Part shown: piece by piece, positions 10,679-20,969 of the stretch
Position numbering within the stretch: position 1 is the stretch's first letter
Layout: each line of letters opens with the position of its first letter
From: Sphaerulina vaccinii
Lineage: Eukaryota > Ascomycota > Dothideomycetes > Mycosphaerellales > Mycosphaerellaceae
DNA length: 64,000 nt
Direction: 5' to 3'
Assembly (NCBI GenBank): GCA_022570795.1
Contig: JAKUDP010000005.1
Location: 496,001-560,000, forward strand
Made by a program: the position numbers and the translations under genes
Notes under the pieces: model-generated
The model's input: the letters and a program-made list of their open reading frames with translations, nothing else
Database searches by the model: none
What the model was told of the DNA's origin: nothing

Positions 10679-11272
10679 ATGGCCACACTCCAGGACATCC
10701 CACTATTTAGTGCCCAGCAACATGATATTCCTCTCGATAAGATGCACGAATTCGGCGAACTGTTTGTCAGCTACGATATGCATCGCGATTTCGGCCTATG
10801 CCTCCTGCACAGACATTACAACCTTGAGTCCCAGCAAGTAATAGTGCACTCCAGGACGCGCGAGAGCTTGGACACCAGCAAGGCTGAGTGGTCAGGAAGC
10901 CGCGAGATCCAACCATACTCATTCCACCTGTCTGACAGTAACGACTTCCGTCCTTTCGAGTACCAGGTCGGTTTTGGAACCACGTCCGCTTCGCCAACTG
11001 GTATGTTCTTGTCGGCACTCGCACGGTGTCTACGTCATCACAGACTGGAACATGTTCTTGGCCTCCTCATACTCAGTAACGATAACGTACCGGGCGTGGA
11101 GACTTTGCTAATCGACGAGTTTGGGACCATTACGAGGCCGTGGGATGAATACGCGAACAACGTGGACAGCACAGCAACAGAGTGGGCGTTCGCTAAAGAA
11201 GACGGGTCCATACATATCACTGTGCTGAAGGCTTGCAAAGAGCAGGAATCTGGTGGACACGTAAGAGAGTGA
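10679..11272 (+). CDS. Uncharacterised fungal protein, module gene A2
   Basis: This is an intact single-exon ORF of 197 residues with ATG at 10679. It is the paralogue of A1: IPLFSAQQH at the N-terminus, DFGLCLLHRHY near residue 40, RPFEYQ, HVLGLL, EFGTI, TEWAFA and the C-terminal LKACKEQESGGH. No membrane or secretion signal is seen. Position, orientation and neighbour are the mirror image of A1. I do not recognise a named family. Confidence 0.8.
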   Translation: MATLQDIPLFSAQQHDIPLDKMHEFGELFVSYDMHRDFGLCLLHRHYNLESQQVIVHSRTRESLDTSKAEWSGSREIQPYSFHLSDSNDFRPFEYQVGFGTTSASPTGMFLSALARCLRHHRLEHVLGLLILSNDNVPGVETLLIDEFGTITRPWDEYANNVDSTATEWAFAKEDGSIHITVLKACKEQESGGHVRE

Positions 11273-11977
11273 CCGTTCCTTCACCCCGAGGAAGCATACA
11301 ACATCTGACCACGTCGGTCATTCGTTTCCTCACCAAATTTGAATGACCGGAGTTCATCGTTGTCCAAGCGGAGTGACCTTCCGAGGTGGTCAGATCTGTA
11401 CGTCGGGGCCAATGTTATTTGCGAGGGCTAGACTACATCTGGGTTACTCCATCACGATTGCTACTTTTGGGTTACTCCATCACGTGGTTACTCTATCCCA
11501 ATTACTACTTTTGGGTTTCTCTCGGACGATCTCTGCTCGTGCCAGCGGCTAGCGATTTCCAGTACGTAGAGATATAAGAACATGCGAATGTTCAAACGAT
11601 GAGTCGGCTAAAACGTGGTTCTCCCAAGTCTCGCTATCTGCGCATCGATACTATACGGAATAGTCTGCCTCGATTTTTTAACTCGCTATATCTTCCACAT
11701 ACATACAATCTTGATATTGCGTAAAGTCACATATGACAAGCGTCCATTCGAGCTTCAGCTAGACGACCTCTTCGCGATAGGAGCACTAGTATGCACACAT
11801 TTCACGTCTGTGGAGTCGCGCTGAGATATCAAAGGTTGCATTTACGATTCACACCGGACTTTCTATTACTTCAACAGGCGTAAGTTAATTGTGCCTCACG
11901 AGACGTCCACATTGATCCTGGCATAGGTCTACCCTCGTCGAATCGCTTTCCTCGCATCTGTGCTGTTCACTCAGCTG
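11273..11977. other. Degraded sequence with short tandem motif and a membrane-protein-like fragment
   Basis: At about 11449-11520 the motif TTGGGTTACTCCATCAC and variants recur three times. At 11615-11824 (+) a 69-codon ORF encodes a hydrophobic segment followed by RKVTYDKRPFELQLDDLFAIGAL. Its charge pattern recalls the R...DD...ALV junction of fungal rhodopsin-like membrane proteins. No intact gene is seen. Confidence 0.35.
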
Positions 11978-12215
11978 TCCCAAGCAAAGGAACGTAGAAG
12001 GCTGCGGTGGGCATGGCGGGCGATCGTCGACGGCTTGCAAAGCTTCACTGATTGGGATTTTCGCTCATCAAGGTCGCGCAGGCCAGTCTCCGATAGACTG
12101 CCAACAGGCTCGTAGCATGGACATGATCGGCTATTAGTGCTGGAAGTCAAAGTACCAAGATGTAGCAGAGATTCTTTCGAGAAATGATATCTTCAGGCTA
12201 GTTTCCTCACTATAC
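11978..12215 (+). repeat. Dispersed inverted duplication, copy 1
   Basis: About 235 bases match 20262-20490 in reverse orientation. There is a stretch of near identity around GATAGACTGCCAACAGGCTC, and one 6-base indel. Both copies keep an open frame ending VSDRLPTGS then stop, and the indel is a multiple of three, so the unit may once have been the 3' end of a gene. Confidence 0.75.
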
Positions 12216-12856
12216 GTTTCAACACTATGCAGACTGCAGAGACCGGGAGCGCAGTTGTTGGCTGATGCGCTATCTGAGTGATGAGTCTGCCTCATCTCGA
12301 TCGTACATCATAGACAGCACTTTGTACAGTACGTTTGAGATCACACGTTCACGTGGCAAAAGCCCTCCAGGCTGAAGCACAAAGAAACGCTTCATTGCAG
12401 CAATATCTATGGCATTTGCATTTCCAGTCACCGTATCAGCCCCCCTTTGATTCAATCGGCACCTCCGACTGAAAGCGCAAATGGAAAGTGAGGCTGTTGA
12501 TCAACCTGTCGTTTTTGGTGTGAACGCCGCCGATCGCCCCTCCCACGTGTCACCCCTACTAGATTACGACTCTCGCGTCGAACCCCTATCTCGGTGGGCT
12601 TAGGCGATACAGAGATAGTAGGTGTATATATCCCGCAGGTGCGAGGTCTGTTATAGGCATGTTGTTGTAGCTTCCGAGAGATTCTCCGTCGAGAAGGAGA
12701 GAATGTTAGTTCGCGTGAGATTTTAGCGCGAACGCATTTGCTTAGGTGAGACAGTAATCGACGTCAATTGCTCGTGACGCTACTCTTTATTAGGATGGCT
12801 GAATTATATGCTCTGACACAAGTCGTGGTGTTCTTCTCGATGCTTCCACCAGGCGG
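12216..12856. other. Intergenic, no gene recognised
   Basis: No recognisable ORF was found. Short ORFs on the minus strand near 12270-12455 are low quality. No terminal repeats or tRNA were found. Confidence 0.4.
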
Positions 12857-13210
12857 ATGTGCCACGACCACGTCACACTATTCAAGAGCATGATGATGTG
12901 GGGTGTAGCCCCTCCTGAGTGGAGGGTATCGGACTCCTTGCCGATCTTTAAGATGGTGGTAAGGCCGGACATGAACCAGAGCTCGAAGTTGGGCGAGTTG
13001 GCGTCCGAGTACGCACCCTGGTTCCTTCACGTCCAGCACGACGCGCTCAGCGACGCCACCGTCCTCAGGCATGCGGTGATGGCCGCAGTCCCGAACTGGA
13101 AGTTGGCCTGCTACGTCTTCAGCTCCTCGTACAGGCATTTCGTCGCGTCCGTGGGTTTGAACGTGAACGAGGTCAGGACCCCTCTGCCGGTCCAGTACAT
13201 GAACGGATAG
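12857..13210 (+). CDS. Hypothetical ORF, 117 residues
   Basis: This ATG-initiated ORF is noticeably GC-richer than its surroundings, with mostly G/C third positions. The predicted protein is a soluble, Trp/His-containing helix-rich sequence with no recognised motif. A second overlapping ORF (MAELYALTQ..., 12795-12893) ends inside it, so the true start or an intron could differ. The composition contrast supports a real or recently real coding exon, but no homologue is recognised. Confidence 0.35.
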   Translation: MCHDHVTLFKSMMMWGVAPPEWRVSDSLPIFKMVVRPDMNQSSKLGELASEYAPWFLHVQHDALSDATVLRHAVMAAVPNWKLACYVFSSSYRHFVASVGLNVNEVRTPLPVQYMNG

Positions 13211-13518
13211 TCAATCGCGTTCGTTCTCAGCTACGTGTGCTTGAACTGCATAGCATTAGTGCTAGTGGTGAGACTGGCTCGATCCTGTTCCAAGACTGCG
13301 CGGAGCATATATATCTTCTTAAGAAAATATATGTCTCCTTTCTACTATACCAGCTTACGGTATTAGTAGGGCCGAACACGTAAGAACTATACCGGCATCT
13401 CCACGCGGGTTAGGGCAAAGTGTGGCAGAATTAAGGATCAATCTTGAAGACTATATGCTGCTATTTGAAGCTCGTAGTGGGACGTAACGTCTCTACCGCG
13501 AGAGGGCCGTTCGTCTAT

Positions 13519-13893
13519 TTACTTTGCCTCTGATCCAGCACTTTCTCCAGGAACGCGATCTGCTTCCGACTCTCCTCCTTTACCTACTGCATCTGCTTCT
13601 GACTCTCCTCTTTCTGTTGCTCTATCTGTTTCTGCTGCTGCTCTATCTGTTTTTGCTGCTGCTCGAGCTGAGCCTTGTACATTTGTTCGGATCTGTTGTT
13701 TCATTAAGGTTAACTCGCCTTGGCTTCCCCGGCTTTTGGCTCGACGAAGCGGTGGTCTGGGCGATGAGTCCCTCTCTTGCGAGGACTGATCGCTCACTTG
13801 CGTCTCATCTTCGCCAACACTGACATCAGAGACCATATATGTTGTCCGTAGATCTGGCAGACACGCGATTGCCTGCTGTATCATTCTGCGCAA
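13519..13893 (-). pseudogene. Remnant of a Gln-rich coiled-coil protein
   Basis: The longest open frame here is misleading. The biologically sensible frame over 13519-13690 reads as repeated QQQKQIEQ heptad-like units, then a CAG TAG nonsense codon and a Lys/Glu/Gln tail ending at 13519. The upstream part (13690-13893) is open in another frame, so a frameshift separates them. Glutamine-rich coiled-coil tails are common in fungal nuclear proteins. No domain identifies this one. Confidence 0.4.
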
Positions 13894-14767
13894 TTCAAAG
13901 CCATAACAGAGTATTTACTCGATTCAGCACAAGCCTGGAAAGAGCCAGGTTGTTTGATGAACTCCCCATCGTCTACTTAATGCCCTTAGAGACGTGCTTC
14001 CAGCCACATGACAGCACATACATGCATTCTGCACTGTTTCAGTATCTCCTTGCAGCAACATGCAGGACCGCCTTTCCCCTCTTTCTATTCCTTGTTATGC
14101 TGAGTTGTGACAACGTCCCGGTTCGGAGTCGAATTGGAGGACTGTACTGGCATCGATTTATTGCGTTACGAAAGATTGCCTGATCTGCCATCTTGTCTTA
14201 TGGCAAGTTGTACAATAGACCAAGTCTGGCAACAGCGAGCGAAGTAGGTCTAGGCTGCTACGAGCTTTGATTGGCTCCTTGGCCAGCCTATCGCGTCTAG
14301 GGTCAGTGAGCCATGTTCAGCTCGAGGTGCATAGACCGGTGAGAGGTCTAGTCACTCGAGTTCAGGTGCAGCCCTCCGTCTCATCCCAGGCTCCCGTCGA
14401 AAGGACTCCTTCGCATTCTGTTATGTCGAAGATCAAGCAACACTGAGCAATACGGCAGATACCTTAAGATGTTCATGCCCCACCGACTTGAATATTTGCT
14501 CAGCTAGGCTCCAACATGCATGAGCTGCTGATGTGCACGCTCGAACGCCTACCGTCGGCTAAGAATAAACGAGCTTCCAACGCGTGGGGCTTGCAAGCTT
14601 GAGCTGCGAAATGTTCCATGTCCTCATAGTATTCCTTGCTCCGGATAACAACTTTCTCATACGCAATAAGACACTCCAAAAAGCAACGCTGGGCTTCGTA
14701 AAGATCGTCTCCTCAGTAAGACATTTACTTGGCCTGACAAATCAAGGCGACTGACGAAGTAGTAGCA
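13894..14767. other. Intergenic, no gene recognised
   Basis: Only short ORFs without motifs are present; no repeat or RNA gene was recognised. It includes the promoter of the small gene at 14768. Confidence 0.4.
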
Positions 14768-14965
14768 ATGTGCGACAAAGAGCAAACCGAGTACATCTAC
14801 AAATGCCAACATCGAGAGACGAAGTACATTCGCGTTAAAAGATGTCCTACGGCGGAATCACGCGGTTCGGACTGCACGGGCGCCGACTTGAAGGACAAGC
14901 TTACGGGATCTACCCGTAAGAGAGACGACTGTGCCTCGTGTATCGACGAAGGCTTTTCTCGCTGA
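14768..14965 (+). CDS. Small Cys/His-rich intracellular protein, 65 residues
   Basis: The short ORF has ATG at 14768. It has six cysteines, with a central CQHRETKYIRVKRC segment and a C-terminal C-A-S-C pair. There is no signal peptide, so it is unlikely to be a secreted effector. The pattern (C near the start, C-x-H in the middle, C, C, C-x2-C at the end) resembles a class of small fungal zinc-binding-like hypothetical proteins that I recall only loosely. It could be a stand-alone zinc ribbon; function is unknown. Confidence 0.5.
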   Translation: MCDKEQTEYIYKCQHRETKYIRVKRCPTAESRGSDCTGADLKDKLTGSTRKRDDCASCIDEGFSR

Positions 14966-15114
14966 ACTCGTCGAAACATGAAGCAGCAAAAGAGAGCTTA
15001 AGTCGCCTCTCGATTGAGGTATAGAAATAAGCGGAAAAGGCTGGCGGAAGCATGGCTAGATGGCGGACGCGGCAATGTGTATCTAGAAACATGTAGCACA
15101 AGCCGTGCAGTCAC

Positions 15115-15864
15115 TTATCCAGGTGAAGCGGAAAGCCACACCTTTCGAATCTCTTTATATATAGACTCAGCCGAATCATATTTGCCCTGCCAGCAACTCA
15201 ACATGACCCTTCCAAGTAGTATACCCTCAGTGGAAGGGAAGTGGCCTTGCTTGAATAGTTTCTCTACTTCTTCGTCCTTATACTGTTCATACGGCTTTTC
15301 GCTGGTGACAATCTCATATAGAAGAGACCCGAGCGCGAAGAGGTCTGTCTGTACTGTTGAAGGGTCGTCGATTGATCGTGGAAGGCAGTACCGAAACCCT
15401 TCGAACGCCGAGCCAGGTTGACCATCTATCGTTGAGCCGGCAAAGTCGATAATTCGGAGTCGGCAATCATCGTCTACCAGGAAATTCCATGAATTGATGT
15501 CGCCGTGGATTATGCCTGCGCAATGGAGGATGTGAAGGCCCTCGGCCGCGTCAGCAGCAAACGCTAGCCGGCGGACAGACGAGACTGGCGGACCTCGTAG
15601 AAACTCGTGTAAGCAGCCGTTTTGGAGGTACGGCAGCACCAATTTTTCGGGCGTGCTATCGGAGTGTAGATGTAAGAGCCGGGGGTGTTGTGGCAGCCTC
15701 TGGTATGCGGCATACTCACGCCGTAGATCTCGAATGCTCAGATGGACATCTTTGGAGTCAGGGTATGGGGCTTTCTCGACGAGACTGTTGTTGGGATGCA
15801 GCTTGATTAATCCAGTAGTACCTCCAGCAAGGACTTGCACGCCGCTTTCTGCCTGCGCGCCCAT
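15115..15864 (-). CDS. Divergent protein kinase-like protein
   Basis: ATG at 15864 was chosen because the kinase fold begins directly after it (249 residues); the frame stays open upstream to another ATG at 16101. Visible kinase motifs in order are a Gly-rich loop (AGGTTG), a candidate ATP lysine in LVEKAPYPD, hinge-like LVLPYLQNGCL, catalytic loop IIHGDINSWNFLVD (HGD in place of HRD, with catalytic Asp and Asn kept), and IIDFAGS (DFA in place of DFG). After that come the expected DLFALGSLLYEI helix and a helical C-lobe. It belongs to an expanded fungal group of small kinase-like proteins. The Asp and Asn residues needed for catalysis are present, so activity is possible. Confidence 0.72.
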   Translation of the reverse strand: MGAQAESGVQVLAGGTTGLIKLHPNNSLVEKAPYPDSKDVHLSIRDLRREYAAYQRLPQHPRLLHLHSDSTPEKLVLPYLQNGCLHEFLRGPPVSSVRRLAFAADAAEGLHILHCAGIIHGDINSWNFLVDDDCRLRIIDFAGSTIDGQPGSAFEGFRYCLPRSIDDPSTVQTDLFALGSLLYEIVTSEKPYEQYKDEEVEKLFKQGHFPSTEGILLGRVMLSCWQGKYDSAESIYKEIRKVWLSASPG

Positions 15865-16176
15865 AACTTCACCACCGACAGCGCAGGGCACGTCGATGAA
15901 ATCCAGGCCAACTGACGAAGAGGTAGGGCTGGCCGACGATATCTTCAAGTGGACACTTCCTGTAGCGAAGTGTGAATTGTCTTCAGCGGACGGAAAAGTG
16001 GTGCCCTGGGAAGATATCCATCTGCCTGCCAAGCCAGCATCCAAGCTCGCCCTCGAGAACCGGATTCCGCTACATGCACGGGCCACTGACTCGGTCCACA
16101 TAAGCCGGACTAACAACCTCAAGGTAGAGAAAAGCTAGCGCTTGCGGCCGGTTGCTCCCGGGTCTGCGAAATACTA

Positions 16177-19100
16177 ATGATGCTGGCGCTGGCGAACCAG
16201 GCGGGATGTGGCAAGACGGTGCTCTGCTCGACAGCTGTTGAAGACGTGAAGGCATACTGCAAAGATGAGCCCGACGTCGGTTACGCCATCTTCTATTTCT
16301 CCTTCTCCGACGAGAGGAAGCAGCGGCTTACAGATCTGCTCCTCTCGCTCGTCGCACAGCTCGGCTGGAAAGGGCCGGCTTTGTCGATGCTGCAGCAGGC
16401 ATTCGATAAGCCAAATAGAAGTGCACTGGGAGTCCAGGAGCTCGAGAACATTCTGCTTGCTTCCTTCAAAGCATTTCGGACTACATTTCTACTTATTGAC
16501 GCGCTCGATGAATGTCCTGAAGACAGTGACGTTCGGCAAAGTGTGTTCGAATGCCTAATCAGAGTATCGCAAAAGGCACAAAATGTCAAGGTTTTTGCAG
16601 CAAGTCGCGAGCTTCCCGATATACGCGTATCAACGGAGAAACTAGGCGCATCGCAACTGCCAATTGCTACACGTTCTGTAGACGGGGACATTCGACAGTA
16701 TGTGGCGACGCAGCTCTCCCAGGACCCCCGTCTGTCGCGACTAGACCAAAAGACGAAGGTGCTTATTGAAAAGACGATCTCCGAGAAGGCGGATGGCATG
16801 TGAGCTATTCCTATATCATGTTTCCGCTGCACAACCTAACGTCTTGCTTCTATACAGGTTTAGATGGGCATACTGTCAGTTGCAAGAGCTGAAAAAGCTC
16901 AAAGCGGTCAAGCCTAAATATGTCCAGGAATTGCTCTACAATCTTCCGGCGACACTTGATACTACTTATGAGCGAATGCTTAGTGGGATCGAGGACATGT
17001 TCCGCAAAGAAGCGCTGACACTGTTGCAGTGGCTAGCATACGCACATTCACCGCCGAGCCTTGGCGAGCTTGCAGAAGCCACTATTATCGATCTCGCAGC
17101 AGAAGGAAGCGTGGACATGGACGAGTGTGGTGCAATCGAAGACACGCTGCGGATCCTCGCAGGACTAATCGTTGTCCAGGGTCCCACTGGGGCTAACGAA
17201 GGCGACGGTGTGCTCGCGGAAGTGGACTACGTGAGTGACAACAGACGGTATGAGGACTTCAACGGGAAGCGCAGGAGGATTGACAGTTCTCCCATCGTGC
17301 CTCGTAACGGGCATCGGTTCCACAAGGATATGAAGGTCAGACTGGCCCACTTCTCAGTGAAAGAATACCTGGAATCGACCCGCATACTTGAGAGCAAAGT
17401 GTCTGAATTTCACCTTGAAAATGCTAATGGCCATAGGCTTCTCGCTCAGAGCTGCTTGACATACATTTTTCATTACAGCCGAAGCAGCGAAAAGTCCTCT
17501 ACCATCCAGGACCTAGTAGACTTCCCGTTGCTGCACTATGCGGCACATTCCTGGCCCTCCCATTCATCCCTGCAGCAGTGCGAAGAGGTCACCCGCGAAG
17601 CGTCTCTACTTACCTCCGAAGATGTGATGCTGGACTGGCTTATTGTATTCCAACCCGATAAGACATAGAAGAACGCATTCGACTCCCTCGAGAAGATGGG
17701 ATTAGGCCTTTATTATGCTAGTTACACAGGTCTTGAGATAGTAGTAGGGAATCTTCTCGGAAGCGGGGCAGATGTCAACGCATAGGGAGGGACCTACGGC
17801 AACGCACTCCAGGCTGTATCTTCTAGAGGTTGCGCGGAGATTGTGCAGTTGCTACTCGAGAAGGGCGCCGATGTTAACGCACACGGAGGCTACTACGGCA
17901 ACGCACTCTACGCTGCAACTTCTAGAGGTTACGCAGAGATTGTATAGTTGCTACTCGAGAAGGGCGCCGATATTAACGCAGAGGGAGGGATCTATACCAA
18001 CGTACTCTAGGCTATATCTAAGAGAGGTTACGCGGAGATTGTATAGTTACTACTCGAGAAGGTCGCCGATATCAACGTATAGGGAGGGACCTATAGCAAC
18101 GCACTCTAGGCTATATCTTATCGAGGTTATATAGAGATTATATAGTTGCTACTCGAGAAGGGCGCTAATATCTATATATAGGGAGGAGACTATAGCAATG
18201 CACTCTAGGCTATATCTTCTAGAGGTTATATAGAGATTATATAGTTACTACTTAATAAAGGCGCTAATATTTATATATAGGGAGGGGGGTATAGCAACAT
18301 ACTCTAGGCTATATCTTTTCGAGGTTATATAGAGATTATATACTTACTACTCGAGAAGGGCGCTAATATCTATATATAGGGAGAGATCTATACTAATATA
18401 CTCTAGGCTATATTTTTATAAAGTAATATAGAGATTATCTAGTTACTACTTAAGAAGGTTACTAATATTAATATATAGGGAAGGTAGTATAGCAACATAC
18501 TCTAGGCTATATCTTTTAAAAGTTATATAGAGATTATATAGTTACTACTTAAAAAGAGTACTAATATTAATATATAGAAAGAGACCTATAGTAATATACT
18601 CTAGGCTATATCTTATTAAAGTTATATAGAAATTGTCTAGTTGCTACTTAAGAAGAGCGCCGATATTAATATATAGGGAGGGTAGTATAGTAATATACTC
18701 TAGGCTATATCTTCTAGAAGTAATATAGAGATTATCTAGTTACTATTTAAAAAGAGTACTAATATCTATATATAGAGAAGGATCTATACTAATATACTCT
18801 AGGCTATATCTAAAAGAGGTTATATAGAGATTATATAGTTACTACTCGAGAAGGCTACTAATATTAATATATAGGGAAGGACCTATAGTAATATACTCTA
18901 GGCTATATCTTCTAAAAGTTATATAGAGATTATATAGTTACTATTTAAAAAAGGCGCTAATATTAATATATAGGTAGGCTATTATAGTAATATATTCTAG
19001 GCTATATCTTCTAGAAGTTATATAGAGATTATATAGTTACTACTTAATAAGGGCGCTAATATCTATATATAGAGAAGAGGGTATAGTAACGCACTCTAGG

Positions 19101-19369
19101 CTATATCTAATTAAGGTTATATAGAGATTATATAGTTACTACTTAAGAAAGGCGCCGATATCTATATATAGAGAGAGAGGTATAGTAATATACTCTAGGC
19201 TATATCTAAAGGAGGTTATATAGAGATTATATAGTTACTACTTAAAAAGGTTACTAATATTTATATATAGAGAAGGGACTATAGTAATATACTCTAGGCT
19301 ATATCTTCTAGAGGTTACGTAGAGGTTGTCTAGTTGCTACTAGATATAGGAGTATACTAATAATAAGTA
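16177..19369 (+). pseudogene. NACHT-ankyrin (NLR) gene, N-truncated and RIP-inactivated
   Basis: The first part is NACHT-like. Walker A (AGCGKT) begins only about 10 codons from the first ATG, so the usual N-terminal effector domain is missing. Walker B-like LLIDALDECPED lies near residue 110, and ADGM|FRW spans an intron (16800-16857) that restores the typical winged-helix start. The frame then runs to a TAG at 17666-17668, one CpA-to-TpA change from Gln. Beyond it the same frame continues through a linker into sixteen 99-bp ankyrin repeats full of TAG stops. Fungal NLRs of this kind act in non-self recognition and heterokaryon incompatibility; this copy is dead or at most a truncated NACHT protein. 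It lies head to head with the kinase gene, which may mark the truncation boundary. Confidence 0.8.
17786..19369 (+). repeat. Sixteen tandem 99-bp ankyrin repeats with RIP decay
   Basis: Units start at 17786 and recur every 99 bases exactly (33 codons, one ankyrin unit) to about 19369. The first units still read GGTYGNAL, GCAEIVQLLLEKGADVNA. Later units turn AT-rich, with TAG at the three former CAG codons (before GG, in ALQA and in IVQLL). The final unit partly regains GC-rich sequence. The fixed length means no indels, only point mutation. Confidence 0.9.
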
Positions 19370-20261
19370 GACAATTCTCGTAGGCTAGGGGATAGAGAAG
19401 AAAATATTTTAATTAAAGTACTATTAAGTAAAGTACCTATAAAAAGTAATATAAGAAGGAAGCTATTAAAGATAAGAGAAATATTACGAAATAGGGCTAG
19501 AAGTATAATATCGAGAACTGAAAGGCTAGAGGGCATAGTAGATATAGGAAATCTTATTAACAAACTTTTATTTTTATTTTATTTATATCTACTTATATAG
19601 AAAGAAGGCTATCGCTTATCCTAATCTGCTAACGTGTGTGTATAGGAAGGTAGTGCGGGTCCAGCCGGGTGCAGGAGCAATATTTCACTTAGCTATTGTA
19701 AACTATCCGGGTTTCCAGTTCCCGCTTCCTGGGACGCAGGCGCTGCGGCAGGTCCCGTCCGCATCGGTCTTGAGCCCGAGCAACACGCCAAGTCCGAAAG
19801 CTGTTAGCCGACAGCCCAGCTTATGCTCAGATTGTGCAGAGCTGCCGTGGCCAGATGTCCCACGGGTTACGCAGCCGAGTCTCGCCATATATGAGAACTG
19901 AACTCCATCGCACGGCATCTTTACATTAGGAGGCGGCAAAACCTAGGACCATTGCTCTGCTGGTAGAGCAAGGTCTGATCTACGTAGTGCCCTTTTTCCA
20001 TGCTTAGACGGCTTGAAGTGCAAGAGAAACGGGCCCCGCAAGCAAGCGATTTTAGCGTCGTGGTCACACATCGTGATGTTTCTGCCCCATCTAAGGTTCG
20101 AGTACTTTCGCCATTGGTCAGGAGGTGCGTCTATGGTCTCGGTAAACATCGATTCTATAGAGAAAGCAAGCATGACAATCTGTTAGAGTGTGGAAACATC
20201 CGGATATAAGTGTCTCGGCACACCGTGCGTCTCGGCACGAAGGGACAGACGTTAGTGAGGT
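19370..20261. other. AT-rich tail then intergenic sequence, no gene recognised
   Basis: 19370-19620 is AT-rich like the RIPped repeats. 19638-20210 is of ordinary composition with ORFs of 70-87 codons lacking motifs. No RNA gene was supported. Confidence 0.4.
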
Positions 20262-20490
20262 AACTAGCCTGAAGATATCATTTCTTGAAGATTCTCTGCC
20301 ACATCTTGGTACTTTGACTTCCAGCACTAATGGCGATCATATCCATTCTACGAGCCTGTTGGCAGTCTATCGGAGACTGGTCTGCGCGACCTTGATGAGC
20401 TAATATCCCGATCAGTGGAGCTACGCAAGCTGTCGACGATCCTGGAAGCCCGCCGTGCCCACCGCAGCCTCCTACGTTCCTTTGGCTCTG
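20262..20490 (-). repeat. Dispersed inverted duplication, copy 2
   Basis: This is the reverse-orientation match to 11978-12215. It lies immediately downstream of the coiled-coil ORF at 20532-20969, on the same strand. Confidence 0.75.
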
Positions 20491-20531
20491 GTGCGTTTCT
20501 TCGAAGCCGCACTGCGCTGATGTGCGGCAAT

Positions 20532-20969
20532 TCACTTCCTCTGGGCCGCGTCCATTTGCACAGCGCTGATTTCGGAGGATAGTTGACTCTGAACATCTGC
20601 CATAACCCGATCCTGGTTCTGTCTTCGAGCCTTTCGTTCAATCTGCAGTCTCAAACTGGCCAGTTCCCTCTCACGCTTTCCGTAATTAGAGTTTATCTCG
20701 TTGTGTATGTCTCGTTGCCATCTCTTTTGTTGAGTCGTCTCGTCCAGCGTCCGCTTCTGCGAGTGCGACTTTTTCACAAGTCGGGATATCTCGGATTTAT
20801 ATTGATTATGTGTTGCTTGGAGTTCGTGTTCGAATTTGAAGCAAATGTCTCGGATTGCGGCTACAATGCGCCTTGAAGTGACTGCGTCCAAGCTCGTATA
20901 GGCTTTTGTTGACGTTTGAAGGACCTCGTGCTGTAGTTCAATAGGTATGTGGTAAAAGCGCAGCTGCAT
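20532..20969 (-). CDS. Coiled-coil hypothetical protein, 145 residues
   Basis: The ORF has ATG at 20969. From residue about 40 to the end it is almost uninterrupted charged helix (Glu/Lys/Arg/Gln with spaced Leu/Ile) and contains only one proline, near the N-terminus, so a long coiled coil is expected. There is no recognised domain, signal peptide or membrane segment. The adjacent duplicated sequence (20262-20490) could represent a lost downstream exon, but no convincing splice join was found. Confidence 0.45.
   Translation of the reverse strand: MQLRFYHIPIELQHEVLQTSTKAYTSLDAVTSRRIVAAIRDICFKFEHELQATHNQYKSEISRLVKKSHSQKRTLDETTQQKRWQRDIHNEINSNYGKRERELASLRLQIERKARRQNQDRVMADVQSQLSSEISAVQMDAAQRK

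Larger units (their letters stand above)
3438..11272. repeat. Mirror-image (inverted) three-gene duplication A-B-C / C-B-A
   Basis: Left arm: A1(-) B1(+) C1(-) at 3438-6282. Right arm: C2(+) B2(-) A2(+) at 8954-11272. Each gene is homologous to its mirror partner at protein level, and the B and C introns are at identical codons. DNA identity is low, so the duplication is old. The 2.7 kb centre holds the unduplicated membrane protein gene. Confidence 0.85.

Noticed and set aside
13519..13893. 124-residue ORF rich in Ala/Asp/Arg repeats
   Set aside because: The neighbouring frame gives a sensible QQQKQIE coiled coil; the longest ORF is an off-frame reading of its CAG-rich DNA.
17786..19369. 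Regular array of 99-bp repeats that could be mistaken for a CRISPR-like or satellite array
   Set aside because: The first units translate as ankyrin repeats in frame with the upstream NACHT gene, and there are no spacers.
19940..20110. tRNA-like A-box (TGGTAGAGCAAG) and B-box-like GGTTCGAGTAC
   Set aside because: The two elements are about 130 bases apart and no cloverleaf or acceptor stem can be drawn.
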